A stretch of DNA of 15,236 bases, taken from assembly GCA_034189695.1 (NCBI GenBank), contig JAXHUA010000089.1, forward strand, positions 1-15,236, given 5' to 3'. The stretch's first letter is position 1. Each line of letters starts with the position of its first letter. Both the position numbers and the translations under genes were made by a program. The notes below the pieces were generated by a model that did not search any database, had not been told where the DNA came from, and saw nothing but the letters and a program-made list of their open reading frames with translations. Below are positions 1 through 6,337 of the stretch, one piece after another. Origin of the DNA: JAXHUA01 sp034189695. GTDB taxonomy: Bacteria > Chloroflexota > Dehalococcoidia > E44-bin15.

Positions 1-121
1 ACAGGAGACATGCACCTTGTCAGCCTCGGGCGTATTCCCCACGTGTGTGGGGGTGAACCGTCCTCAAACTATTCCGCCGGGTCCGCCGGCTGGTATTCCC
101 CACGTGTGTGGGGGTGAACCG
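1..121 (+). repeat. First copy of a duplicated CRISPR block (spacer-repeat-spacer-repeat)
   Basis: These 121 bases are identical to 853-973. They comprise the last 31 bases of one spacer, repeat 1, the next whole spacer (61-92) and repeat 2. The following spacers differ (122-152 against 974-1005), so the right boundary of identity is within or just after the repeat. The left boundary is cut by the window edge. The copies lie 852 bp, or 14 units, apart, which points to recombination between repeats or to an assembly join rather than two acquisitions. Confidence 0.95.
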
Positions 122-852
122 TATGTCGACTGGATAATCATCGGCGGCCAGAGTATTCCCCACGTGTGTGGGGGTGAACCGGGAACCGTCAGGGCTGGTA
201 AGACTGCCCGGGCGTATTCCCCACGTGTGTGGGGGTGAACCGCCTTCCGCGACTCTCTTGACCGCCAGTATCAGTATTCCCCACGTGTGTGGGGGTGAAC
301 CGTCGCCAGGGTTAAAAGTGGTGATGGTGCTACCGTATTCCCCACGTGTGTGGGGGTGAACCGGCGGCGCGCAAGGGTGTTGGTTGCCTCGATGAGTATT
401 CCCCACGTGTGTGGGGGTGAACCGATGCCGCCAACAAAGCGCCCTCGAGGCGCACCGTATTCCCCACGTGTGTGGGGGTGAACCGTACACCAAAGAGTTC
501 AAGCCAATGGCGGCCACGTATTCCCCACGTGTGTGGGGGTGAACCGGGACAGCGCTGTAAGTGCGACGGCAAGTTTGCGTATTCCCCACGTGTGTGGGGG
601 TGAACCGGCAGGAAGATAGACGACGTGATGAATCGTCTCGTATTCCCCACGTGTGTGGGGGTGAACCGACCCTGACATCGTTGCTGCACCAAAAGTACCC
701 GTATTCCCCACGTGTGTGGGGGTGAACCGCCGAATACGACGACCAAATCATAACCGCCCAGGTATTCCCCACGTGTGTGGGGGTGAACCGGACGCCATCG
801 CCAACGTCATCAAAGACCTCGCGTATTCCCGACGTGTGTGGGGGTGAACCGT

Positions 853-973
853 ACAGGAGACATGCACCTTGTCAGCCTCGGGCGTATTCCCCACGTGTGT
901 GGGGGTGAACCGTCCTCAAACTATTCCGCCGGGTCCGCCGGCTGGTATTCCCCACGTGTGTGGGGGTGAACCG
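853..973 (+). repeat. Second copy of the duplicated CRISPR block
   Basis: Identical to 1-121. The repeat just to its left (823-851) carries a C-to-G change in the hairpin stem. The first copy's upstream repeat is off the window, so it cannot be seen whether that variant was copied too. Confidence 0.95.
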
Positions 974-1826
974 CAGGCGATCCCGTACCGAGAGGGCAGC
1001 CCCGAGTATTCCCCACGTGTGTGGGGGTGAACCGTCAGAGGAAGCAGCTGTACTGTATCTGATAAGTATTCCCCACGTGTGTGGGGGTGAACCGGGTGAT
1101 TCGGGATGCCCGGCGCGGCATGTGGAGTATTCCCCACGTGTGTGGGGGTGAACCGCACCGAGCATTAACGAGCGGGCCGCCAATAGGGTATTCCCCACGT
1201 GTGTGGGCGTGAACCGTCCACTGTGTCGCAGAACTCACGAGGGGACCGGTATTCCCCACGTGTGTGGGGGTGAACCGTTTCGCCCAATGTACGTGCTTAC
1301 CTCAAATACGTATTCCCCACGTGTGTGGGGGTGAACCGTCCTTTGCAAACTCGGCTGTGACGTGGAAGTGGTATTCCCCACGTGTGTGGGGGTGAACCGG
1401 TTTGAGGCTAGAAGTGAGTCTGTCAGACATAGTATTCCCCACGTGTGTGGGGGTGAACCGTGCAACCACCAATGGGAAGATAGTCCAGGGTCGTATTCCC
1501 CACGTGTGTGGGGGTGAACCGGACAAAGGCAAGATTGCTTGCTGGCCATGGTCGTATTCCCCACGTGTGTGGGGGTGAACCGTCATCGACTGTCACGAGG
1601 AGAACGGCGTCGGCGTATTCCCCACGTGTGTGGGGGTGAACCCTATGCAGGGACTGCGGTAGGGGTTTCGTGCACGTATTCCCCACGTGTGTGGGGGTGA
1701 ACCGAATGTGCCCACCCGAGTGCCACCCATGTCCTCGTATTCCCCACGTGTGTGGGGGTGAACCTCATATCCAATCGCGGTACAGAACTCACTGCACGTA
1801 TTCCCCACGTGTGTGGGGGTGAACCG

Positions 1827-1919
1827 CTATTGTGCGCTCGATGCCACAGCGCTGCCCAGTATTCCCCACGTGTGTGGGGGTGAACCGCTATTGTGCGCTC
1901 GATGCCACAGCGCTGCCCA
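1827..1919 (+). repeat. Terminal spacer present twice in tandem
   Basis: The 32-nt spacers at 1827-1858 and 1888-1919 are identical and are separated by one perfect repeat (1859-1887). This is a tandem duplication of one repeat-spacer unit at the oldest end of the array, next to the degenerate last repeat. Confidence 0.97.
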
Positions 1920-1991
1920 GTATTCCCCACGTGTGTGGGGGTGAATCGTGGTGCCCAGGCTTGTTCTCCGCCGGGGAATCAGGCTGGTCTT

Positions 1992-3251
1992 CTACCGAAT
2001 CACCTCAAACCTGGTGTAGGGGTGGAGCGCCTCCGGTATGGCGATGGAACCGTCGGGCTGCTGGTAGTTCTCCATGAGAGCGATAACCACGCGGGGCAAC
2101 GCGATCCCCGAGCCGTTCAGCGTGTGGACGAACTGGGGGCGCGCGCCCTCCTCGGGCCGGAACCTGATGTTGGCCCGTCGCGCCTGGAAGTCGCCGCAGT
2201 TGGAGCAGGAGCTGACCTCCAACCACTCCTCGCAGCCGGGGGCCCACATCTCCAGGTCGTACGACCTGGCAGAGGCGAACCCCAGGTCGCCGGTGCAGAG
2301 CTGGACGACGCGGTAGGGGATGCCCAGGCGCCGGCACACGTCCTCGGCGTCGTTCACCATTCTATCCAGCTCGTCGTCCGAGGTCTCCGGCGACGAGTAC
2401 TTGTACATCTCGACCTTGTCGAACTGGTGACCCCGCTTGATGCCCCTGGTGTCCTTGCCGGCCGACATCTTCTCGCGGCGGAAGCAGGCGGTATATGCCA
2501 CGTAGTACAGCGGTAGCGTCCCCGGGTCGAGGATCTCGTCGCGATGGATGTTGGTCAGCGGCACCTCGGCGGTGGGCACGAACCAGTAGTCGTCCTGGTC
2601 GTCGTGATACAGATTGTCGGCGAACTTGGGCAGGTTCCCCGAGCCCTCCATGCACTCACGCTTGACCATGAAGGGCGGGTACATCTCGGTGTAGCCGTGT
2701 GCCTCGACGTGGAGGTCCAGCATGAAAGAGATAAGCGCCCTCTGGAGGTGCGCCCCGGCTCCCTTGAGGACGTAGAAGCGGCTCCCGGAGAGCTTGACCC
2801 CACGGTCGAAGTCGATGATGTCCAGCCGCTCGCCAAGGTCCCAGTGGGCGAGTGGCTTGAAGTCGAACTCGCGACGCTCCCCCCAGTGCCTGACGACCTT
2901 GTTGTCCTCCTCTCCCTCCCCGACGGGAACGGCGGGGTGCGGGATATTCGGCACGACCAGGAGCAGGGCGTTCAGTCGTTCGTCAGTTGCCTTCACCTGC
3001 TCGTCGAACGCCTTGATCCTGTCCCCGACCTGTCGCATCTCTTCGATGAGCTCAGGTGGTTTCTCTCCGGTCCGGCCTATCTGCTTGCTGACCTCGTTCC
3101 GCCGCGCCCGCAGCGCCTCGACCTCGCTCAGCAGCTTGCGCCGTTCCTGGTCCAGGGAGAGGATCTCATCGATGGGCGCGGTATCGAGGCGCTTTTCGAG
3201 GGCGTCGCGGACCGCGTCGGTGTTGTCGCGGATGAACTGAAGGCTGAGCAT
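1992..3251 (-). CDS. serS: Seryl-tRNA synthetase
   Basis: Charges tRNA-Ser (and tRNA-Sec where present) with serine in two ATP-dependent steps in the cytoplasm. The 419-residue length is usual for the family. Residues 1 to about 110 are rich in charged heptads and correspond to the N-terminal tRNA-binding coiled coil. The class II catalytic domain follows, with motif 2 around FRREKMSAGKDTRGIKRGHQ and its downstream FDKVEMY, and motif 3 around NGSGIALPRVVIALMENYQ near the C-terminus. The ATG start follows a purine-rich AGGAAGTGGAG. It is the last gene of the greA-lysS-serS operon, 11 bp after lysS. Its stop codon is only 43 bp from the last CRISPR repeat, and the array is transcribed towards it, so read-through from the array would be antisense to serS. 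No intrinsic terminator is visible between them. Confidence 0.97.
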   Translation of the reverse strand: MLSLQFIRDNTDAVRDALEKRLDTAPIDEILSLDQERRKLLSEVEALRARRNEVSKQIGRTGEKPPELIEEMRQVGDRIKAFDEQVKATDERLNALLLVVPNIPHPAVPVGEGEEDNKVVRHWGERREFDFKPLAHWDLGERLDIIDFDRGVKLSGSRFYVLKGAGAHLQRALISFMLDLHVEAHGYTEMYPPFMVKRECMEGSGNLPKFADNLYHDDQDDYWFVPTAEVPLTNIHRDEILDPGTLPLYYVAYTACFRREKMSAGKDTRGIKRGHQFDKVEMYKYSSPETSDDELDRMVNDAEDVCRRLGIPYRVVQLCTGDLGFASARSYDLEMWAPGCEEWLEVSSCSNCGDFQARRANIRFRPEEGARPQFVHTLNGSGIALPRVVIALMENYQQPDGSIAIPEALHPYTRFEVIR

Positions 3252-3262
3252 GGCTCCACTTC

Positions 3263-4720
3263 CTACCTGGTGCGCAACTGCGGGAACAGGATGACCTCTC
3301 TTATGGACTGCTGGTTGGTGAACAGCATCACCAGACGGTCTATGCCCAGTCCCAGGCCTGCCGTCGGCGGCATGCCGTGCTCCAGCGCAGTGATGAAATC
3401 GGCCTGGTATCTTTCCGCCTCTTCATCGCCGAACTGCCTCCGCCACTCCTCCTGGATCAGGAACCGTTCCTTCTGCTCCACGGGGTCATTGAGCTCGGTG
3501 AAGGCGTTGGCGATCTCGAGTCCGCCGACGAATGCCTCGAAGCGCTCCACAAGACGGGGTTCGTCGGGCTTCCGTTTGGCCAGCGGAGACGTCTCCACCG
3601 GGTAGTCGAGCAGAAACGTGGGCTGGATGAGGTCCGGCTCCACGAAGGTGGATACCAGCTTGTCGCTGAGATACGCCGGGCTGAGGGTCTCCTCGACCTC
3701 AACGCCCAGGCCGGTCATCGCGTTTCGCAGCGACTGGGCATCGTCGTACGCAAGGAAATCAATGCCGCAGCGCTCCTTGATGGCGTCTCGAAGGGTCAGG
3801 CGCCGCCACGGCGGCGCGAAGTCTATGGCATGGTCGCCGTAGGTCACTCTGGTCGTGCCGAGGACCTGCTGCGCCACGTGCGACACCATCTCCTCCAGCA
3901 TGGCCATCGCGTCATTGTAGTCGGCATACGCCTCGTAGCTCTCGAGCATGGTGAACTCGGGATTGTGCTTGGTGGAAATGCCTTCGTTCCTGAAGATGCG
4001 GCCGATCTCGTATACCTTGTCGAAACCGCCGACGATGAGGCGCTTCAGGTACAGCTCCGTGGCGATGCGGAGATAGAGGTCCTGGTCCAGCGCGTGATGA
4101 TGGGTCACGAAGGGGTGGGCCCGGGCGCCGCCGGGAATGGGGTGGAGCACGGGCGTTTCCACCTCCACGAAGCCCCGCTCGTCGAGGAAGCGACGAATCC
4201 CGGCGATGGTCCTGCTCCGCACCAGGAAGGCCTCTCTCACCGGCTCGTTCGAGATAAGGTCCAGGTATCGCTGCCGGTAGCGCTTCTCGACGTCCACCAG
4301 CCCGTGCCATTTCTCGGGCAGTGACTGGAGAGACTTGCAGAGCATGGTGAACTCACTGGCCCCGACGGTTACCTCCCCGGTCTTCGTCTTGAACATCTCA
4401 CCGGAGACGCCGATGATGTCCCCGACGTCGAATTCCTTCAGGAAGCTGTATCTGTCGCCGAGGGCGTCCTCGCGGAAGTACACCTGGACTCTGCCCGAGG
4501 CGTCCCGCACGTCCGCGAAGGTCGCCTTCCCCATCTGGCGAAAGGCCACAATACGACCGGCGAGACTGACCTGGGCACTCTCACCGCGCTCGAAGAGGGC
4601 GACGGCCTCCCGTGCGGTGTGTGTGCGGCGAAAGCGATGGGGGTAAGGGTCGATATGCTGCTGGCGTATCCTGTGGAGCTTCTGAAGGCGTTGGTGGGCT
4701 ATTTCACTGGCGCGAGTCAT
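3263..4720 (-). CDS. lysS: Lysyl-tRNA synthetase, class II
   Basis: Attaches lysine to tRNA-Lys using ATP. The 485 residues are typical of bacterial class II LysRS. An N-terminal OB-fold anticodon-binding domain (about residues 50-150, including VSLAGRIVAFRQMGKATFAD) precedes the catalytic domain. Motif 2 is at VYEIGRIFRNEGISTKHNPE, followed by FTMLESYEAY. Motif 3 is GLGLGIDRLVMLFTN, followed by IREVILFPQLR at the C-terminus. The ATG overlaps the TGA of greA in an ATGA, so translation is probably coupled. The gene continues into serS after 11 bp. Nothing is missing or broken. The only open point is expression, which would share the greA promoter and its leader terminator. Confidence 0.97.
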   Translation of the reverse strand: MTRASEIAHQRLQKLHRIRQQHIDPYPHRFRRTHTAREAVALFERGESAQVSLAGRIVAFRQMGKATFADVRDASGRVQVYFREDALGDRYSFLKEFDVGDIIGVSGEMFKTKTGEVTVGASEFTMLCKSLQSLPEKWHGLVDVEKRYRQRYLDLISNEPVREAFLVRSRTIAGIRRFLDERGFVEVETPVLHPIPGGARAHPFVTHHHALDQDLYLRIATELYLKRLIVGGFDKVYEIGRIFRNEGISTKHNPEFTMLESYEAYADYNDAMAMLEEMVSHVAQQVLGTTRVTYGDHAIDFAPPWRRLTLRDAIKERCGIDFLAYDDAQSLRNAMTGLGVEVEETLSPAYLSDKLVSTFVEPDLIQPTFLLDYPVETSPLAKRKPDEPRLVERFEAFVGGLEIANAFTELNDPVEQKERFLIQEEWRRQFGDEEAERYQADFITALEHGMPPTAGLGLGIDRLVMLFTNQQSIREVILFPQLRTR

Positions 4721-5196
4721 TCCCCTACTTTGATCTCCACGATGGTGAGCTTGCGAGTCCCCGCTGGCACTGGGAACTCTACTTCGTCACCTGCTCGCTT
4801 GCCGAGCAGTGCTTTTCCTACGGGTGATGCATTGGAGATCTTCCCCTCGCTGGGGCTGGCCTCGGCGCTTCCGACAACGGTGTACAGCTCCTCGGTGCCA
4901 TCCCGATGCCGGACGGTCACCCTGGACCCCAGCTGCACTGTATCGGAGGGCATGTCCTCAGGATGGATGACCTTGGCGCTCTGGATGATGGCCTCAAGGT
5001 CGAGGATTCTCCCCTCGATGAAGCCCTGCTCGTTCTTGGCCTCCTCGTATTCCGGGGAGTTCACGGCGCTTCGCGATTCCTTCGCTCTCTGGATCCTCTC
5101 CGCGACCTCCGGGCGGCGCACCGTGCGGAGGTGCTCCAACTCCTGCTCCAGCTTCGCCAGCCCTTCAGGTGTGAGGTACGTCTCATTCTGAGGCAT
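4717..5196 (-). CDS. greA: Transcription elongation factor GreA
   Basis: GreA binds in the secondary channel of RNA polymerase and stimulates cleavage of backtracked transcripts, rescuing arrested complexes. The chosen product is 159 residues, close to the usual 158. It has an N-terminal antiparallel coiled coil (about residues 1-75, with the family signature NSPEYEEAKNEQGFIEGRI) and a C-terminal FKBP-like domain containing GSRVTVRHRDGTEELYTVVG and SPVGKALLGKRAGDEVEF. A GTG seven codons further upstream would lengthen it, but the ATG at 5196 sits 6 nt after a perfect AGGAGGT and gives the family's length. It is first in the greA-lysS-serS operon and overlaps lysS by 4 bp. Its leader contains an intrinsic terminator between promoter and start codon. 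Confidence 0.97.
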   Translation of the reverse strand: MPQNETYLTPEGLAKLEQELEHLRTVRRPEVAERIQRAKESRSAVNSPEYEEAKNEQGFIEGRILDLEAIIQSAKVIHPEDMPSDTVQLGSRVTVRHRDGTEELYTVVGSAEASPSEGKISNASPVGKALLGKRAGDEVEFPVPAGTRKLTIVEIKVGE

Positions 5197-5202
5197 ACTC
5201 GC

Positions 5203-5209
5203 ACCTCCT
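5203..5209 (-). promoter_or_regulatory. Ribosome binding site deciding the greA start
   Basis: Reads AGGAGGT on the minus strand, 6 nt before the ATG at 5196. It lies inside the reading frame of the alternative upstream GTG start at 5217, which therefore is probably not used. Confidence 0.85.
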
Positions 5210-5221
5210 TCCGCCACTAGT

Positions 5222-5252
5222 AAAAAAGACTGAAGGCGAACAACCCTCAGTC
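5222..5252 (-). terminator. Intrinsic terminator inside the greA leader
   Basis: On the minus strand the RNA forms a 9-bp stem (5244-5252 with 5228-5236, including one G-U pair) with a 7-nt loop, followed at once by six U residues (5222-5227). It lies between the predicted greA promoter (5286-5314) and the greA start (5196). Transcription started there would end after about 55-60 nt unless read-through occurs. No gene upstream reads leftwards into it, so it cannot be the end of another operon; it acts on the greA leader. Confidence 0.82.
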
Positions 5253-5285
5253 GACAATCTGCATATTGACTTCGATGTCCGCCCC

Positions 5286-5314
5286 ATTATACGCCGTGGC
5301 GCTCGGTTTGTAAA
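5286..5314 (-). promoter_or_regulatory. Sigma-70-type promoter for greA-lysS-serS
   Basis: Minus strand: TTTACA (5309-5314), 17-bp spacer, perfect TATAAT (5286-5291). The expected start is near 5279, giving an 83-nt leader to the greA ATG that contains the intrinsic terminator. Confidence 0.75.
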
Positions 5315-5331
5315 GGGCTACCCCCCTGCAT

Positions 5332-5360
5332 TTGTCAACGAACGCTCACCATGATATAAT
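5332..5360 (+). promoter_or_regulatory. Upstream plus-strand promoter (P1)
   Basis: TTGTCA (5332-5337), 17-bp spacer, TATAAT (5355-5360). The expected start is near 5367, upstream of the second promoter and pointing towards coaD. Confidence 0.55.
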
Positions 5361-5375
5361 ATCACGGATTATCAC

Positions 5376-5403
5376 TTGACTGCGCTGCATTGGTGCCTAT
5401 AAT
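5376..5403 (+). promoter_or_regulatory. Strong plus-strand promoter (P2) of the coaD-side leader
   Basis: TTGACT (5376-5381), 16-bp spacer, perfect TATAAT (5398-5403), giving a start near 5410. Since coaD begins at 5738, the leader would be about 330 nt, unusually long, and it contains a short ORF and several inverted repeats. Confidence 0.72.
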
Positions 5404-5409
5404 GTTTGG

Positions 5410-5737
5410 AGCGAGCCCGCGAGGGACGCATATGATGATGCAGGAGGTGAAGAGGGCATGTGATGGAGTGGTGGTGTCGCTGCTGGCCCTCTTCTCCGGG
5501 ATGTAGACCGAGGAGCGCTCTTCGCAAATTGGAATCTGTAGCCACCGTCTTATCCTCTCTACGAGGCGTGCGGGCAGGCATGCCAGAGCCTGGCTTGGAG
5601 GCGGCGATGCCTACGGCACGCAACCCCTTTCGGTTGATTTACTCATGCATCTCGCTTTTTCCGACTCTATCGCGTGGGAATCTCCTCTTGTAATCATGAT
5701 GAGGTCTCGCATCACTTAGCCGACGGGAGGACTCGTT
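5410..5737 (+). promoter_or_regulatory. Structured leader region upstream of coaD
   Basis: This 328-bp stretch holds no normal gene. It contains a 9-bp perfect inverted repeat (5449-5457 with 5486-5494) that brackets a Val/Leu codon run. A small hairpin lies at 5510-5523, and its GAGGAG could instead pair with the 5489-5494 arm. Three nested stems follow: 5566-5571/5616-5621, 5576-5581/5607-5612 and 5582-5586/5590-5594. A 5-bp hairpin lies at 5621-5636, and a T run at 5656-5660 is not directly attached to a stem. Mutually exclusive pairings after a short ORF resemble amino-acid attenuators, but no clear terminator is seen. I do not recognise it as a named RNA family. Confidence 0.45.
5432..5506 (+). 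CDS. Possible 24-residue leader peptide rich in Val and Leu
   Basis: A short ORF begins with three consecutive ATG codons 29 nt after the predicted -10 of P2 and ends at TAG 5504-5506. A GAGGGA (about 5 nt upstream) could serve as ribosome binding site. The C-terminal half reads GVVVSLLALFSGM, with three consecutive GTG Val codons and three CTG/CTC Leu codons. These lie in the loop and 3' arm of the 5449-5494 hairpin, where ribosome stalling would change RNA folding. This resembles branched-chain amino-acid leader peptides, but the downstream gene is coaD rather than an ilv or leu gene. The +1 frame (from 5460) contains WWCRCW but has no nearby stop, so it is a poorer candidate. It may be chance. 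Confidence 0.35.
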   Translation: MMMQEVKRACDGVVVSLLALFSGM

Positions 5738-6217
5738 TTGACTATTGCTCTTTATCCAGGAAGCTTCGATCCAGTAACGATGGGGCATGTCGACATCGTC
5801 GAGAGGGCGGCGGCCCTCTTCGACGAAGTGGTCGTCGCCGTCTACGACGCCCCTCCCAAAAACCTGCTGTTCACTACCGGGGAGAGAGTTGAGTTGATGA
5901 AGGAGGCGATATCGCACCTCCCCAATGCCCGTACTGAATCGTACGCCGGGCTGACGGTCGACTTCGCCTGCCAGATGAATGCCAAGGTGCTGGTGCGGGG
6001 CCTCAGGGTCAGTTCCGACTTCGAACGTGAGTTCGAGATGGCGTTGATGAACCAGAAGCTGCAGCCGGAGGTTGAGCTGGTCTGCTTCATGACCAGACTC
6101 GAGTACCAGTTCATCAGTTCGAGTCTCATCAAGGAAGCCTGCAAGCTCGGTGGCTGCATTGACGATCTCGTTCCGCAGCATGTGGCCCGTGCCATGCGAC
6201 AGAAATTCGGTTCCTGA
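5738..6217 (+). CDS. coaD: Phosphopantetheine adenylyltransferase
   Basis: Transfers AMP from ATP to 4'-phosphopantetheine to make dephospho-CoA, the penultimate step of coenzyme A synthesis, in the cytoplasm. The 159 residues match the family (about 160). The N-terminus carries the nucleotidyltransferase signature: YPGSFDPVTMGHVDIVERA contains the TxGH nucleotide-binding motif. Later come the conserved LVRGLRVSSDFEREFEMALM, which binds substrate, and the ISSSLIKE motif near the C-terminus. The start is a TTG; GGGAGGA lies 6 nt upstream and the next residues are the canonical TIALYPGSFDP, so this start is well supported. It is preceded by a long leader region with tandem promoters and followed 120 bp later by a ferredoxin gene in the same direction. 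Confidence 0.96.
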   Translation: MTIALYPGSFDPVTMGHVDIVERAAALFDEVVVAVYDAPPKNLLFTTGERVELMKEAISHLPNARTESYAGLTVDFACQMNAKVLVRGLRVSSDFEREFEMALMNQKLQPEVELVCFMTRLEYQFISSSLIKEACKLGGCIDDLVPQHVARAMRQKFGS

Positions 6218-6337
6218 GGTCGATGCCAATGCGGGACGGATGAAGGAGGTGATAATCAAGACTGCCAAGAGACGTTATGGAATCGCTGTGTTGAGTCAAT
6301 TACTACCTACGAGTGTTGTCAATAAGGAGGTCTGGAA

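Larger units (their letters stand above)
1..1948 (+). CRISPR. Type I-E-like CRISPR array, 32 repeats, distal (trailer) part
   Basis: Thirty-two 29-bp repeats start at 32 and recur every 61 bp (60 bp three times), the last at 1920-1948. The repeat begins GTATTCCCCACG and ends GGGGGTGAACCG. It contains a 6-bp hairpin, CCCCAC/GTGGGG with a GTGT loop, and ends in GTGAACCG, which matches the 8-nt 5' handle of type I-E crRNAs. There are 31 complete spacers, 28 of 32 nt and three of 31 nt (122-152, 243-273, 1035-1065). Positions 1-31 are the end of one more spacer. Variant repeats are at 823 (C9 to G), 1188 (G21 to C), 1615 (G29 to C), 1737 (G29 to T) and 1920 (C27 to T). The I-E-type 3' end and the decay at the right end both put the leader to the left, outside the window. 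No cas gene is present here, so the subtype rests on the repeat alone. Confidence 0.97.

Noticed and set aside
17..1930. Many overlapping reading frames across the array on both strands, with repeated peptides such as VHPHTRGEY and GSPPHTWGI
   Set aside because: They are translations of the 29-bp CRISPR repeat; the frame stays open because the repeat has no stop. Such peptides are a well-known mis-annotation.
1893..2516. Plus-strand 207-codon frame running from the array into serS
   Set aside because: It starts in CRISPR repeat sequence and continues antisense to serS; no ribosome site or protein family features.
2544..3605. 353-codon plus-strand frame opposite serS and lysS
   Set aside because: Shadow of two conserved synthetase genes, with a biased composition caused by GC-rich third positions.
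3377..4324. 315-codon plus-strand frame opposite lysS
   Set aside because: Antisense to conserved class II synthetase motifs; no promoter or ribosome site.
5197..5217. GTG start seven codons upstream for greA
   Set aside because: It would place the perfect AGGAGGT inside the coding region and make the protein longer than the family norm.
5333..5338. Perfect minus-strand TTGACA
   Set aside because: No acceptable -10 lies 16-18 bp downstream on the minus strand; the nearest TATAAT is 41 bp away and already has its own -35.
5460..5693. Frame with WWCRCW that looks like a tryptophan leader peptide
   Set aside because: It does not stop for 77 codons, unlike leader peptides, and the overlapping Val/Leu frame has both a start context and a stop. 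No trp gene follows.
6241..6257. AAGGAGGTGAT-like ribosome site after coaD
   Set aside because: No start codon follows at a suitable distance, and the only frame through it overlaps coaD and the ferredoxin.
5639..6268. 209-codon minus-strand frame opposite coaD
   Set aside because: Overlaps the well-supported coaD and has no ribosome site or recognisable domain.
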